64,000 nt of DNA from Bombardia bombarda (lineage: Eukaryota; Ascomycota; Sordariomycetes; Sordariales; Lasiosphaeriaceae): assembly GCA_030512295.1 (NCBI GenBank), contig JAULSR010000011.1, positions 434,001-498,000 on the forward strand. The letters are read 5' to 3'. Position 1 is the stretch's first letter. Every line of letters starts with the position of its first letter. The position numbers and the translations under genes are program-made. Under the pieces are notes generated by a model that ran no database searches, had not been told where the DNA came from, and saw only the letters and a list, made by a program, of their open reading frames with translations. Below are positions 24,001 to 36,218 of the stretch, piece by piece.

Positions 24001-24499
24001 GTTGCGGCTGGGTGGGTTGCCTGGGAATTTGGGAGGGCAGTTTACCGAGGTTGATTGGATGCCGGTGGATTTGCTGGGTGAGGTGATGGTTGATCTTGCG
24101 GTTGGTGATGGGGGGATTGGTCGTGATGATGGTGCAAAGGTATTCAATATACGGAATTCGAGGACAACGACCTGGAAGGAGTTGCTCCCGGTTGTGGCGG
24201 ATGTGGCGCGGAGACGTCTTGGGCGAGAGTCTGAGGTGGTGTCATCGGAGGTGTGGCTGGCTAGGCTGAAGGAGAGTGATGAAGGAGGAGGTGCAGATGC
24301 GGGTAACGTTCACGAGAACCCGGCTGTCAAGCTGCTTAACTTCTATTGCGACAGCTTGTGGGGACGAGAGAAGACACCGGGGCTCATGGCAATCGAGCAA
24401 GCCCTTGTCGCAAGCCCATCGCTGCGAGATATGCCGCCCGTTGGCTCAGATTGGATGAGCAAATGGGTGGGGGAATGGATAGAGAAGGCATCGCCATGA
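21085..24499 (+). CDS. NRPS-like A-T-R enzyme (adenylation, thiolation, reductase)
   Basis: Four exons: 21085-21390, 21465-21706, 21765-21927 and 21989-24499; 1073 aa. All joins keep frame, notably FMI-IHTSGSTG. Domains: AMP-binding adenylation domain with HTSGSTGLPRP (core A3) at about residue 185; phosphopantetheine carrier with FFERGMDSLQALQL (the DSL serine) at about 600; NAD(P)-binding thioester reductase with TGSTGSLGTHILHALL (Rossmann GxxGxxG) at about 695 and the YARSK catalytic Tyr/Lys. Such proteins activate a carboxylic acid as acyl-AMP, load it on the carrier and release it as aldehyde or alcohol; the set includes carboxylic-acid and alpha-aminoadipate-type reductases. There is no condensation domain. 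The substrate cannot be read by eye. No obvious biosynthetic cluster lies next to it, so it may act alone. Confidence 0.9.
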
Positions 24500-25289
24500 T
24501 GTCTTGGGGGGGTAAATAGGCTAGCATTGTGTTTGATTGCTTTGGAATGTTCTAGCTCGAAGTCTATTAGAAGAACCATGATTGAGTGTTGATGAAATGG
24601 GAAAGAGCGTCCTGAAGGTAGAAAAGTAGAAAGGAGATTAAAGACCCGCAAATTCTAAAACTTGGGCTGTGATTAGCTGTGACACCTTAATCATGACCAT
24701 CGTCACCATCCAGCATCACTGCACGAGGAAACCAAGCAGCACTTTCTTTATCCTGAATATCTACTATTTTTACCAACTTTCTTATAAGTGAACTATTGAA
24801 CATTGGGAACAAACCCTCAATAACTTTGACAGAATATGATGCGAAAAACAGTCTACGTAATCCCCACGCTTCAACTCCCGATCCAACCATTCCAATGCAG
24901 CCCATCCAAAAATGCAAAACCCAAAACCGAAGCCCGACTTCCAAAAACTCCATGCAATGCTACAAAACCAGACAGGCCATTTCCAATTACCACCACCTCC
25001 GGCTGCTCTCAGTCTACAGCATGGAGCAATAACTCAGACAATAATCCCACGACTACCACCCAAAGGTTTACTGCCGACTTTGTGACCAACATCAAGCGTT
25101 CGACATGGCTCGCACCTTCCGCCATCCGCTACCTGCTGCAGCAAGTACCGCCAACAGCCCCGCTGTTAGTGAAGCTTATTTTCTTCACCTTAAATTTCCG
25201 GGGGGACTCGTCTTATAACTGCTCTGCTGGTGCAGGTACGATGGCCAGACTTAGTTCTCCATGCTCCATGCAGTCCGTACCTGCCTTGC
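24500..25289. other. Intergenic, convergent gene ends
   Basis: Space between the ends of the NRPS-like gene and the reverse-strand membrane-protein gene. The open frames on both strands (for example 24836-25384 +) are Thr/Pro/Asn-rich, lack motifs and have no plausible extension. Confidence 0.4.
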
Positions 25290-27217
25290 CTACACAATCT
25301 CAAAATCCACCCTCCTCCCCCCATCAAATCTTCTCACGCTCCTCGCTAGCCCCACAGTCCCGTCCTTATCAACCCCATACTTGATCTGCACGCCCCCAGC
25401 TCGTTGGGCAGGTACGACTTGGCCGCGTCGGTCGCCGTCTGCTCGCCCAGCCACCGCGTCTGCGCGCTCTTGAGCAGCTCGCCCGCGCCCGCCATGCGCA
25501 TCACGGGTATCTTTTCGACTCTGTACGCCCACGCGTTCCAGCCCGCTAGCGCCGCGGTGATGGTCACGACGAGTAGCGGGAGGAATATGAGCAGGAGGGC
25601 GCGCGAGGGGTCGAGCTTCTTGGTGGTGGTTGTGGATGTGAGGGTTTGGGTGGTGTTGGTGCTGGGATTGAGATTGGAGGGCGTGGAAGTCGCTTGTGCG
25701 AGCGCGCCTACTGCGAGGCGGATGAAGGTCTCGATGCCCTCGAGCGTCCAGACGTTTCTCTCTGGTGAGGATGTGGTGTATGGCAGGGGCAGGTTGGTCT
25801 CGGAGGAGTTGAAGAACATGGGCTGCGTGCCGCCGACGCTGGTTCCGGCCATGAGGGGGGCGGCGGTGAACCAGAGGAGGAGCTCGTTGATGGCTGTTTG
25901 GACGGGGGTGCTGGTGCTGAGTTGTAGGTTGTTGATGGAGGACAGGACGGTCTGGTTGAGAGTGTTTGAAGGAGGTGGGTTCCCGACGGTGAGGATATCG
26001 TCTACCGCTTCGATGTCGATATCGCATGCCACCGCTGACGCGCCAGAAATGTTGCTAATTACAAGGGGCGTCCAGGTTCCGCCTTCGATGGTGCCGTTGA
26101 GCGCGGCGAACACCAGGGTTGCTCGCGTGCGGTTCGTCGAGACAAAGGTGAAGTTGTCGATCCAAAGGGTTAGCTGTGGGTAGGGGCGGACCCAGACCTC
26201 GGTGGAGGTGTTGTTGGGCCGCGTCATGTTTGTCGTGAAGGCGTTCCACAGGAGCCCACCCCTGTTGAGCTGGTGGATCCGCTGTGGACGGCAGGAAATC
26301 GAGGTCTGAAGTCTCACAGCCTGACCAGAGAAGCTGCCTCTTTGGCTCAGTGCCTCTCTGTCGACATACCAATCCCGACATTGCTGCAGGGGCTCCGTCG
26401 ACAGATCTGTTGCCCAGGAGTTATACTCTGCCAGCACACCGACCATGACGGATGTAGGCGGGTCGGTTTGGGTGTACAGCTCGCTGATACCGCCCCCAGG
26501 AGTGTAGCTGCTTTTGGTCTCGGCCGACTGCCATGTCGGTGTGTATGCATACCCGACAAGCGGCGCGGAAGCAAACGGAATCAGAGTCACCGCCACAGCG
26601 CACGACAGAATAACGCGAGTCGCGAAGGTTTTGGCTGACATGAACGCCACAGGGGCCGACATGATTGAGCCCCGGGTTGTCGATAAGTATGCCTCCAGGC
26701 CCCTGAAAGTAAACAGCTGTCTGCAGAGCAGCGGCCAAATCGCTACTTCGCAGAAAGCAAGCGCAATATACGCCAGAGCTGTCAGGCCCAAGGCAAACAC
26801 TAGAGTTATGATCCCTTGGACTGTACCAAGGTGGTCGATGGTCCAGTCGTCGGCTTTGTGGCAGTCGGTTGCCCATGTCGGACACTCAAGGAGCTGCTTG
26901 CTCGTCGTGCTCGTGTATGCGATTGCGACAATGATGAGGATGGCTCCCGCGCAGAACGCTGCCGGGAGGGAGAGATGTGTTGCTATAAACGCCCATAGTC
27001 CGAGACGTCTAGGCGCAGGATGAGCGCCGAGCACGAAGTCGTGGTCGGACGCGAGCCGCCTTAGCTCTCTTGGCGTTGGAGAGGCCATCTTTCGCGGTAG
27101 CTCCATAGTGGTATAAAGTGGTAGAGAGAGGTCAGAGTCGAATTCCTCTTTGAAGATGGATCGGTGCGATCGTGTGCGATTCAGCGGTTCGGATGAGGTT
27201 TTCTGAAGCTCAGACAT
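25290..27217 (-). CDS. Large fungal membrane protein of the DUF3176 type, frameshifted near its C-terminus
   Basis: Single-exon frame from the ATG at 27217. It has a cytosolic N-terminus and membrane helices at about residues 80-100 (AFCAGAILIIVAIAYTS), 135-155 and 210-230. A long extracytosolic domain with many N-x-S/T sites follows, then a last helix (ALLLIFLPLLVVTITAALAG) and a cytosolic tail with RMAGAGELLKSAQTRWLGEQ. This is the DUF3176-like layout; function unknown. After YLPNELG the written frame ends at 25346. The next frame gives GVQIKYGVDKDGTVGLARSV, then RRFDGG, up to a stop at 25290, which looks like the genuine conserved end. A G5 run (C5 at 25393-25397 on the + strand) one base short explains the shift. 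This is either a real truncation or an assembly error. Confidence 0.75.
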
Positions 27218-28196
27218 TAACGAGAAATAGAGGGATAGCTAAAGGAGATGAGATAAGTTTGTTGACTCTTGAGAGAATCACAGCAACAGCAACAACAGAG
27301 ACGTCGACAGTGCTGGCAGCTGGGGTAGTTGTTGGCAATTGAAAGACAGCCAAGACACCACAACACCACTGCCAGCTCGGGGCTATTCTTACCTCGGCGA
27401 CTCTTACCCAACCACCACGTGGCTTCGAACTATCCCAGTCATTGCACAAATGACCACTTGCCTTTTGACGGGAATGGCGTGGCTTATCGGTCATACAGGT
27501 ATCAAGCCAGACAAGATGCCCAATTCCCGGCTCAGCTGCCACTGCCGGGTTGGGCGCGAACGAGCACAGGGACTCATGCTGCGTGCACACAAGTCAACAG
27601 GCGAGGTGCGTGTCCTGTCTGGTTGCCAGTGCATAGGAAAATCAGCTTGTTAAGGGGATCTTAGGGAGTGATGCCCAATAGGGCTCGCCCGGTCCCTCGG
27701 GTATCCTCCATTCAGGCACGGATGCACACCATTGGTGCCAGGAGTGCTTAAAACGTCGTTTTCCGTGCTAATGATTGTTGACGAACCACAGTCTGGGTAA
27801 CAGTTTCGAGGAGATGATTGGGTAAATATCGACAAGATATTGTAATAATAACCTCGAGAGCATCCAGGTTCGATGATGTGGATAACTTGCATGCACGTTC
27901 TGATTATTTCAAAGTAAACATCAATATTTGAGGAACTTGTTCTTTTCTGATTGCATTTAGCTTATTCTAATACATCTCATACTTCTTGTCTCCCATTCAA
28001 ATTGAAGTTCGGTATGATTCCCGTTAGAAGGATGAGGGGTCACTAATCGTAATTGATAAGGAGAGCCAAACCCCTTACAAATCACAATCGTTGGTCTTGG
28101 CAAGGACACCACCCCAATGTCCAGGACTCCAGGATATCAGAACATGCATGCAAACAAGACAACAAAAAGGGAAAGAAGACAAAAAGAAATGATTTC
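27218..28196. other. Leader and promoter region of the membrane-protein gene
   Basis: No supported gene. A CAG/CAA-type trinucleotide stretch lies at about 27284-27300. Confidence 0.4.
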
Positions 28197-28278
28197 CGAC
28201 GTGGGCCGGATTTGAACCGACGCCTCCGAAGAGACAAGATTTCGAGTCTTGCGCATTAGACCACTCTGCCACCACGCC
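28197..28278 (-). tRNA. tRNA-Ser (anticodon CGA)
   Basis: 82-nt class II tRNA. The acceptor stem GGCGTGG pairs with CCACGTC (one G-U) and the discriminator base is G. The anticodon loop is CTCGAAA (anticodon CGA, reads UCG). The long variable arm typical of tRNA-Ser (CTCTTCGGAG) is present, and the T arm is GTCGGTTCAAATCCGGC. No intron. Confidence 0.95.
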
Positions 28279-28458
28279 TATTCGGATTGATGAAGATGGA
28301 GCGCGGTAATGGGCTTTTGCCAACGGTGTCCTCTTGCGCCTTTTTTGCCGCTCCACATTGGGTGTGGATTTGTGGAGGCGGCGGGTGGAAAGTGGAGTAT
28401 TTTGGTGAGTTGAAGTTCCCATTTTGACCCCTCATTGACCCCTTTTCGAGTTGGGGGA

Positions 28459-28471
28459 GGGGGGGGGGGGG
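28459..28471. repeat. Homopolymer G13
   Basis: Uninterrupted G run within a G/T-rich stretch (28451-28490) just beyond the tRNA-Ser gene. Confidence 0.8.
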
Positions 28472-28853
28472 TTGTTGTTTTGTATTTGTGGGCACCATTT
28501 TAGTTGACTTGTGGTTTGTGATGTTTAAAGTGGATGTGTTTGTCAGTTTTCTGTTCGCTGTTTCGGAATCGTCTGGTAATTGTGATTGTTATACGGAGTA
28601 CATGTACTGTGCCGCCGTCTTTCCTGAACACACCACATCACATGCAACAACATCTGCGTCAAATTAAGTAATAAAATAAAGGCAGTATGCATACTGCGGG
28701 TATATACCGTATTTACCTAATTATCACGGGTAACCAATTACCACAATGGTGGTGGTGGTGGTGGTCGCACGCAATAACTCAACCTCCCCAGTCGCCAAGG
28801 TTCTCATGTATCACAACAACAACGCAAGCCCACAAAGCTCGCACATCCCGTCC

Positions 28854-29296
28854 TCAGCTGTGATATTTCTCCAGCACGGCATCCATCAACTTTTCCAGCG
28901 GTCTCAGCTGCTCCAAAATTCTCTGCCCGTCTCCCGCCTCAAAGGCCTCAGGCAGCAAAGCAATTTCGTTATCGTCGGCGGCATTTCTGTTCGTACTAGC
29001 CTCCGGCAGCATGCTGTCAGAGGAGGAGGAGTCATTCCGTGGCGGGGTCTTGGTATCGTCAGGCAGAAGCAGCAAGCTGTCGTGGGCCGGTACAGACTGC
29101 TTGACCGTCAGGATGTACTCCTTCACCAGCCAAGCTGTGCCGGCGTCTTCCTTAATGGGCAGAGTGGCCATCAATCTCTTGATGCCCTCGACCAGCTCTT
29201 CTCTGCTCTGCAGCCAGTGGCTCTTGGTTTTGGCCTGAGTGTCTGTTAGGTTCTTTCAGTGCTTGGCGGATTGTTGGGTGAGGAAACTCGAACCAT
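28854..29296 (-). CDS. Small hypothetical protein, probable -1 frameshift near its start
   Basis: The ATG at 29296 opens MVRVSSPNNPPSTER, which stops after one more codon. The next frame, starting within five bases (about 29256), runs NLTDTQAKTKSHWLQSREEL and on to KLMDAVLEKYHS at 28854. If one A is missing from the AAA at 29254-29256, a single 147-aa protein results. It would have a helical N-terminal half (LVEGIKRLMATLPIKEDAGT), a Ser/Asp-rich linker and a helical end. It is acidic overall and probably intracellular. I do not recognise the family. Alternatively an unrecognised small intron or an upstream start may be used. Confidence 0.45.
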
Positions 29297-29812
29297 TGCT
29301 GCGATGCTGGCGGTTGTGTTGGGTGGTATGGAATATTCAGCTTAGTTGATAGAGGAAAGAAAAAGCTGCCGAAGGGGTCGCAGAGAAGAAGTCGGTGGCA
29401 AGTGGGGAAAATTCTTTGTGCGCAACCGAAGGAGGGGATTAGGAGGAGCGGGTAGGTGGTGATGAAAGACGAGATTAAAACGGAAAATAAGGTCAATTGC
29501 TGGACGAGGGGGATGGATGTACTGCTCTGATAAAATGTCGCGAATGTATTTCTTGTCTGCAAACAGAATGCTAACAAAATTGAGGTAGACGGAAGGATTG
29601 GCGATAGGTGTCGTTGGGAGCGATTTATAGCAAGTGCACCAGGTTGCAGTCCGAGGAGGACGTGAATAGGTAGAGCAGGCGCGTTCGACAGTGGCTCGGT
29701 CGATACCTGCCGCAGGACACATGACTACCACTGGCAGTTCTAGCACGCATTTTCTACAGGTGTCCCCCAGGTTGGCTTTCATCCCAAGTTTCAGTGACTA
29801 CCTTAATCAAAA

Positions 29813-30532
29813 TCAGGATTTTCGTCGACAGATAAGGTAAGTGCCAATCTCGGGACAGTGGCAAGAGTGGTCCTGGATTTCGTGGTTCAAGACATGAATG
29901 GAGTCCACCTTTGGTGACATAGATCTGATCACCGCAAGAGATACTGCTTGTTGACCATTTTCACCAATAAAGGGAACCCATAGAGTAACTAGTAGACGCC
30001 TAAATCCTAAATTAGGTAACTCTTCAAGACCATTGATCTCCAAGAAAGCGCAATCAAAGCTAAATACATAGGTGCCCAGCTTCAAATATTGTAGTGAAAG
30101 TTACATTGGAAATCTTTGAATAAGACTCACGTCCAGTCAGCCAGCCTCCCAAAACAGCCGTCCCAAATCCCTCAACCACATGTAGCTGAACCATCCGGCA
30201 TTATCATTTGATTTTGCATGATCTTCTTGTGGATGGATATTCTCCTGATTTACATCATCAGCATCACACATCCAGTGATCGCTCCTAGGCCTCCAGTGAT
30301 CCATAAGCAACCAGTGTGCTTTACGATTATTCCAGCGTGGGTAAACTGGAGGATAGTCAGAATCCTTATCCCTATACATTTGAAGTAGCACGCCGAGCTT
30401 GTGGATAATGGCGTGCAGCATCATATGAACCATTTGACGTTCGCCAGCTTGCTTTGTCTCATAATCGGGGCCTTCGCTGGCCTTGGAGTCTTTCTCGAGC
30501 TTAGAACATCCCCGCTTAAAGCTATTGAGCAC
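29813..30532 (-). CDS. Hypothetical gene or fragment in two frames
   Basis: Two protein-like reverse-strand frames: 30532-30137 (Trp/Asp/His-rich, with MVHMMLHAIIHKLGVLLQMY and the end WLRDLGRLFWEAG) and 30085-29813 (GLEELPNLGFRRLLVTLWVP). A GTGAGT donor lies at about 30132, just after the first frame's stop, so the phase does not fit. The first frame lacks an upstream ATG: an in-frame TAG precedes it, and the first Met is internal (ERQMVHMM). This may be a decayed gene or one whose first exon I cannot place. No family is recognised. Confidence 0.3.
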
Positions 30533-30639
30533 CTCTGCAGCATTCTTCTACCCAATCTGAAATGGGATGCAGGAGAAAATCAACCATCGTATTTAGCAAT
30601 GGCTCTCTTCCTTGGTGTAATGTATGTAGAGGAAAGATG

Positions 30640-31925
30640 AAGGATCTCTCGAGGGTGCTAATGGGAGCTGTGCGAAGGGGGTGGACAGCAGACGATGAAG
30701 CAAACGGCCAAGATCTAACGATTGGTTAGCATGGTTTTGATTGAAGGCTTACGTGAACTGCTGAAGAAATGAGTCTTCTTTCTTTGCTCTTGTGTTAGGT
30801 ACCCCGTCAATGCACCTGTTAGGGTACTGTCTGAAAGGCTTTGACAGTTGTGAGCTTGCTTGCCGATAAAAATACTGCATTGGGGACAAATGTGGGGGTT
30901 ATTTATAGGTCAAACTCAAGTAGCCACGAAGTCAGTGAAACAAGAGGCAGTTGAAAGCATGACGCATTTTTAACCTCAAGGTCGGCGGTATTGTTCAAAA
31001 TACCACTGCACATGACACTGTACCAAACACCAGTCCAATGTCGACACAGATCGGTTTAAGTGGGGGTTTAATTCGTCTTGCTTCTTAAAGTAGGTACCTA
31101 GTGATGAGCCAGAGTATATGTATCCGAAGTTTGTGTTTCAGCCTGCATGATTTCCCGTTCTCTGGCAAAGATGACACGGGCATTTCCGTCATCTGAGATG
31201 AAGATGGTGTCACCACGAAGTCATTCAATAATGCCAAGTTGTCCTTCAATTAGATAGGTTGTTAGTCAAACGGCAAGCTTGCAACAACCTTAAATCACAC
31301 AACTGCTATTAAAGATGTCAGCTGATGTATTTCTGATTCATGACTGCCCAATTCACATGGGTTGAAAGAATGGTTGCCTGAGATCATATCAGTTACTCGG
31401 CAGATGTATAGACCTAAGTCTTAAAATGCATTCGAAGCATAATGTCTACACCGCAGTAATCTTCGCAGCGAATCGTGGCTCAATATACAAACAAGTCCGC
31501 ATGTCTAAGGTTGATTAACCCCAGCAAACCGTTACCGTTTTACACAGATATGTCATAGGACTGGATTCGGTTACATTCAAGTGATGACAGTTTAATAGGA
31601 TTTTGGGGAGCATGTTAGGTGGCTACTAATATGCCACGAGTACCTGTAAGCTATTGATCACATCGGCCTTCATGGCAATCGCCAAATCGAATGGAGAAAT
31701 TCTGCCTCGGTAATTAGGTAGAGTTTATCTTGGTCATTAATTACTATTTGGGTGCTTTTTGGAAGGGGACATGTGCTCTAGGTCTAATTAGGGTACAAAC
31801 ATAAAGTGACCCCTTTCCAAAACGAAGACAAAGCACAGTAGAAAATAGAAAATCCAGTTTCTGTCAGGTTTGTACAGACTTAATGGGGCCCATCCTTTAG
31901 TTAGTACCAGTCGAGTACTACTACG
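30640..31925. other. Intergenic, AT-rich, no supported gene
   Basis: About 1.3 kb with no frame longer than short noise and no recognisable repeat. Confidence 0.5.
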
Positions 31926-31929
31926 GACT

Positions 31930-34900
31930 TCAAAGTATAAACGCCTTGGTACTCAGAACGACCTCGGCGTTGATGGGCTCCCCACTCTTTATCTTTTGGT
32001 CAATACCCCCGAACTTCTCCAAAAGAATGTACTTGGATTCCTTAGAAGACAGCATTTTGTCCAGTCTGTCCTTAACTTGATTGAGCAATGGTACACCCAC
32101 GAACTCTTGGTTGGGGTTAGCTCGGCGAATGCAGGAGATGATCAATGAGCTCAGGCCTGCAACGATCGCCGTCGCCACGGAGCTACCCGAGATCTTGTCA
32201 GTTGACTCTAGAAATGGAATAACTCCTGCAGCCACGTTCAGGCCCTGGAGCATGTACTGGTAACTTCCTGCTTCAGTTGTGCGGTGAAGCTTGCCGTACT
32301 CGTCACACGCAGCGATGGTTAACGTCTCCGTGAAATCTGCTGGCCACGCTTTGCCAATGTTAGAACCTTCGTCGTGAGTACTGCAAAGAAGAACAATGCC
32401 ATCAGCATTTGCCTTCTTAATGGCCTTTTCCAAGTCGTCCGATTTTTCTAGCATGGCGAAGCTCATGGAGATGATGTCCACCTTCTGCTCTATCGCCCAT
32501 TGTATGGCCTATTGATAGAATTCTCAGTCAGATACCAACACTAAAGACTGGATACCGAGACTTCGGGCTGAGGATTGGAATGGATTTGCTCATGTATACA
32601 TACTTTTGCTACCCTGTCGGGGTTTATACCTGCTCTACCATCCATAACCTTGGCCACGTAAATCCTACAAGCTGGGTCCATGGCGCAAATCAAATTCGCC
32701 ATCTGTGTGCCATGGGGATCAGATGCAAACAGCCAAGGGCTAAGCTGGAAATCGTTATCGACAAAAGATCGGCCCTGCTCAATCCGAGACCACAGAGTCT
32801 GGTTGCTCTTCGACTCGCCAAGCCGTGTAGGATTGCCTGAGTCTCCCGACTCGTTTTCGTCATCATCGGTCTCCGCTGCACTGGTTTCTGCATCTTGTGG
32901 ATGGTTATGGGTTGCTTGTGTTCCGTTTCTATCTTGCTGTCTCAAATATGGTATATCGGCGGCGTTGTCACGTCTCGTTGGTCCAGTGTTCTGAGAGCGT
33001 TTCAGATCTCGTCGGCTGTCGTAGGGTGCTGGTGAAATGCTCATAATGCCGTTGTCAATGATAGCAATCTTGGTAGGCGTAAACTTTGCTGGCTCAACTA
33101 TGCGCGACACTAGGGCACGATAGCTGAGAATGAAGTGAGATAACTTTGGGAAGGCTCTCTTAGCTCTGTTTGCATGTTAGATTGAGTTTTACAGCACAAG
33201 TAAATGGTAAGTGACCAACGTACAGTTCCTCCAAGTCTGTTAAGCCCTCGTGCTTTGGATTCCACGGTTGTGAAATGACCTCGTATTCGAAACTCTTCAT
33301 TTGGTCATTTTTCAGTTTAGCCAGTCTACCCAGTTTCTTTCGAAGGAACTTGCACGTTTTCTGGCAATACTCAGCCGTCATTGTATCCTAAAACCGCGTT
33401 TGGTTAGTACCTTAGACTGTAGCCCAACACATACGTTGTTGCTAGTGGAGTAATGTGCCAAAGAAACTCACCTGAATGACGTGAATGGTAACCCATGATA
33501 ACTATATGAGTTGTACAAGGGAAGGTGTTAGCGAAAATGCTGTGACCTCATTCATTGAAAGGTTTTAGAATTATCAGTTCAATCTCGCTTGTTCGGGTCA
33601 CTTACATTCGGAAATGACACAAGCCCTTGCTCGCTCACCCAGTGCCTCATGACAGCCCGTTTACCACTCGCGTATAGATGAAGACTTCTAATCTTTGGCT
33701 TGACTTTGTCCGTGTCAAATTCCGACAGTGAGAGATCCAAAAACCTCCAGTTCAGAATCTCGACACCAAAATCCTTGACGCACCTGGCGATCCTCAGTTC
33801 GTTGTGCGGGTTGACGAGCCTGTCAAGCACAGTAAGCTCAGTCACAGAGGTGACACCTTTATCAGCCCTGAGCCACTTAAGGACGTCAAATACTTCTCTA
33901 TGATCGTGTTGTACAGTGTCCCCAAATACCTCCTTATCATCCGGGTGTAGATCCATGGCGGGGAATTTGGCATACTTGATTGTCGGCTCATATTTAAGAA
34001 GTGTCATATTCTCCCTGTGGTTGACCAAGGAATGCACGAAATCACGGAGAAGATATGACTTGGAATTGAAAAGAGATATGTCGAAACAGAGTTCGCCCAC
34101 TGTGAATTCGTTAGAGCGTTGAACATGACATGGACTAAGCCTTGTACTCAAATACGTTCGGGGACATCCACATCAGTTGGCTTACCTTCCTCTGTGCAGA
34201 CATGAAGTTAGCTTATAAGTCCACATTCCTACCAAGGGTTAGCGGGAATAGGACCTACCAGCAGACTCTTGCAGTATCTCTGATAGCTTCTGCATCTTGT
34301 CTGTCCGTCTGATAGTTGCATTGACTATTTCATTTCGTATTTCATCGCGCACTTTCTTGCGTTCTTCGGCTTCTTCGTCGCGTTTTGTAATTGAGTCATA
34401 GGGCTCACGTGGAACCCATTTGGATGGCGATGTCGAACTGTCCCATTTCCGGTTGTGAAACCAGAGCGGGTAGTGGTCTCCCCCATCGGTCCTCGATATC
34501 TCGGCCTTGTCGGAAACGGTGTCAGGGTATTCAGCTACGAAAATCTTTACAAAGTCCAGATTTTGGTGACAGACAGCAAGATGAAGAAGGCCAGATTTGT
34601 CGAGCTGGACATCTTTGTGTCTTTTGTCCCAAACCTCTCTGAGATTCAGTCCAATGATCTTCTCAACAACAGCCATATTGAACACCTCTTTCGTTCTGGC
34701 GTGCTGGACCAGAGAGTTCACAATACTAATTCTATCTCCCGGCCCTCTGTCGTCGCCGTCCTCCTTCTGGAAGATCTTGTCCATCGCGTGAATGATATTG
34801 TTGCTGGTGACAAATGATTCTCTCAGTTCTTCATGGTTGAGAAGTGCCTCCACGACCTTCGATGCTCCCCTGTCAACAGCACTCTCGAAGGTCTTGTCCG

Positions 34901-35684
34901 GCGGTTTGGCAATGTCAGGGTATACCAAAAGCACTTCCAGTGTCTTTAAATTTCTTTGTTCGGCCTTCGCAGCCTTCTGTAATGCTGTTTCACGAGGTGA
35001 TGATTGGGAGTCGGGCCTTCGCAAGATATTTAGGAGTAGATCTAATCTGGGGCGGGATTGATCTGGGTTTGGAAGGTTCAAGTTGGAAATTTGGTCCATG
35101 AAAAGAGGACGGTGTTCTTTGCCAGGTATATCATCCTTGCAATATCTCTCGAGAGAATCAATCATGTGTTTTATCGCCTTGTCGTTCCCATGTGCTGCTG
35201 CCCGGTGAAAGGGGATTCCCTTCTCTTTCGACTGCCAATGCTTCTTCACGTCTTGACATTGTTCCATCCAAATTCCACCGTCCTTTGAGGAGTGTAAAGA
35301 CTGAGAGGGATTCTCAAACGCTAGGAATGGCTCAGAGTCGACAAGGACCTGAACAACCACGATGTCTGCCTCGGACATGTCATCTTGACCCACGAGATTG
35401 TATAGGATTCTCCAACGGATGCAGCTGTCTATACTGGTTTTGTTCCTAGCATCTCGTTCCCCCCCACCTTGCAACAACACCTTGACCTTTTGAATGACTT
35501 CCTTGTGATCAATGCCGTTCCTGTTGGCATTTTCCACTGCCGAGGTGATTCGGTTTCCGAGCTGCTCTGAGTAGCTACGAAGCTTTGGAGCAAACTGAGT
35601 TTCTTCCTGGTTCTTATGCCAAGTCTCCACTGCTTTCTCTAGAGCGGAAGCCCAATTGGACGTCGTTTCCCGAGGGTGCGCCAT
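31930..35684 (-). CDS. Subtilisin-like serine protease (S8) with ankyrin-type N-terminal region
   Basis: Exons 35684-34259, 34191-34186 (6-nt microexon, tentative), 34099-33606, 33501-33472, 33387-33224, 33165-32604 and 32508-31930; about 1086 aa. Phases agree at every join. The first 475 residues are helical with ankyrin-like units (GIPFHRAAAHGNDKAIKHMI, SGLLHLAVCHQNLDFVKIFV). The C-terminal third is a peptidase S8 domain with all three catalytic motifs: Asp in KIAIIDNGI, His in DPHGTQMANLI and Ser in SGSSVATAIVAGL. The WA..DIISMSF strand is restored by splicing 32603-32509. No signal peptide, so it acts in the cytosol. Intracellular ankyrin- or NLR-linked subtilases in fungi are tied to regulated cell death; HET-Q2 of Podospora cleaves a gasdermin-like partner. 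The next gene upstream, same strand, is the unknown protein B, a candidate substrate. Confidence 0.85.
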
Positions 35685-36218
35685 CCTGAAAGGTGTAGAC
35701 TGAATCAGTTATTGCTGGGCAGCGTTGGTAGGCGGGCCTGAGACCTCGATCGTTTTGCGGTTCTGATTGCTGGGGAAGTTTCTCAGAGTGCATTGAACAC
35801 TTGAAGTAGCCAGTGCCACATGGCCGCCTACAAATTACAATCCATGGGTGGTGGCTTATTCTTTGACCCTTGCTGCCTCCTCGAACCGACGATTGAGCTG
35901 CACTGATAGAAGAATACTGTGGTAATACAAAGTCATTCTGAGAACAGACGACAATGTGTGAATGTTCCGAAGCATTCGAGACTTGGTGTTCGACATGTAC
36001 GTATAATTGGTCAGAGATAGGTGCATGCGTGCATTATTGGGTGGCACAGCTTACTCGCTCGCGGCTCAGCTGAAGCCATGCTGCATTGAACCAAAAATAT
36101 TGTCCCTCCGCGCGCCAGCCTACCTCCATCATCGCATCACTTCCTAAAAGAGACGATTCTTGCAAAGCTTACACTATCCTCGTGCTTTAACCTCTTTCCC
36201 TGCCGACCCGGCCCATAT

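Noticed and set aside
23161..24147. Long 328-aa frame on the reverse strand
   Set aside because: It is antisense to the thiolation and reductase domains of the NRPS-like gene, is Ser/Thr/Pro/Arg-rich and has no motif; a GC-rich codon shadow.
25404..26183. 259-aa forward frame
   Set aside because: Antisense of the DUF3176-type gene, without membrane or domain features of its own.
21085..27217. Secondary-metabolite gene cluster around the NRPS-like gene
   Set aside because: Neighbours are a receptor-like gene and a DUF3176-type membrane protein; no tailoring enzyme, transporter or pathway regulator is adjacent.
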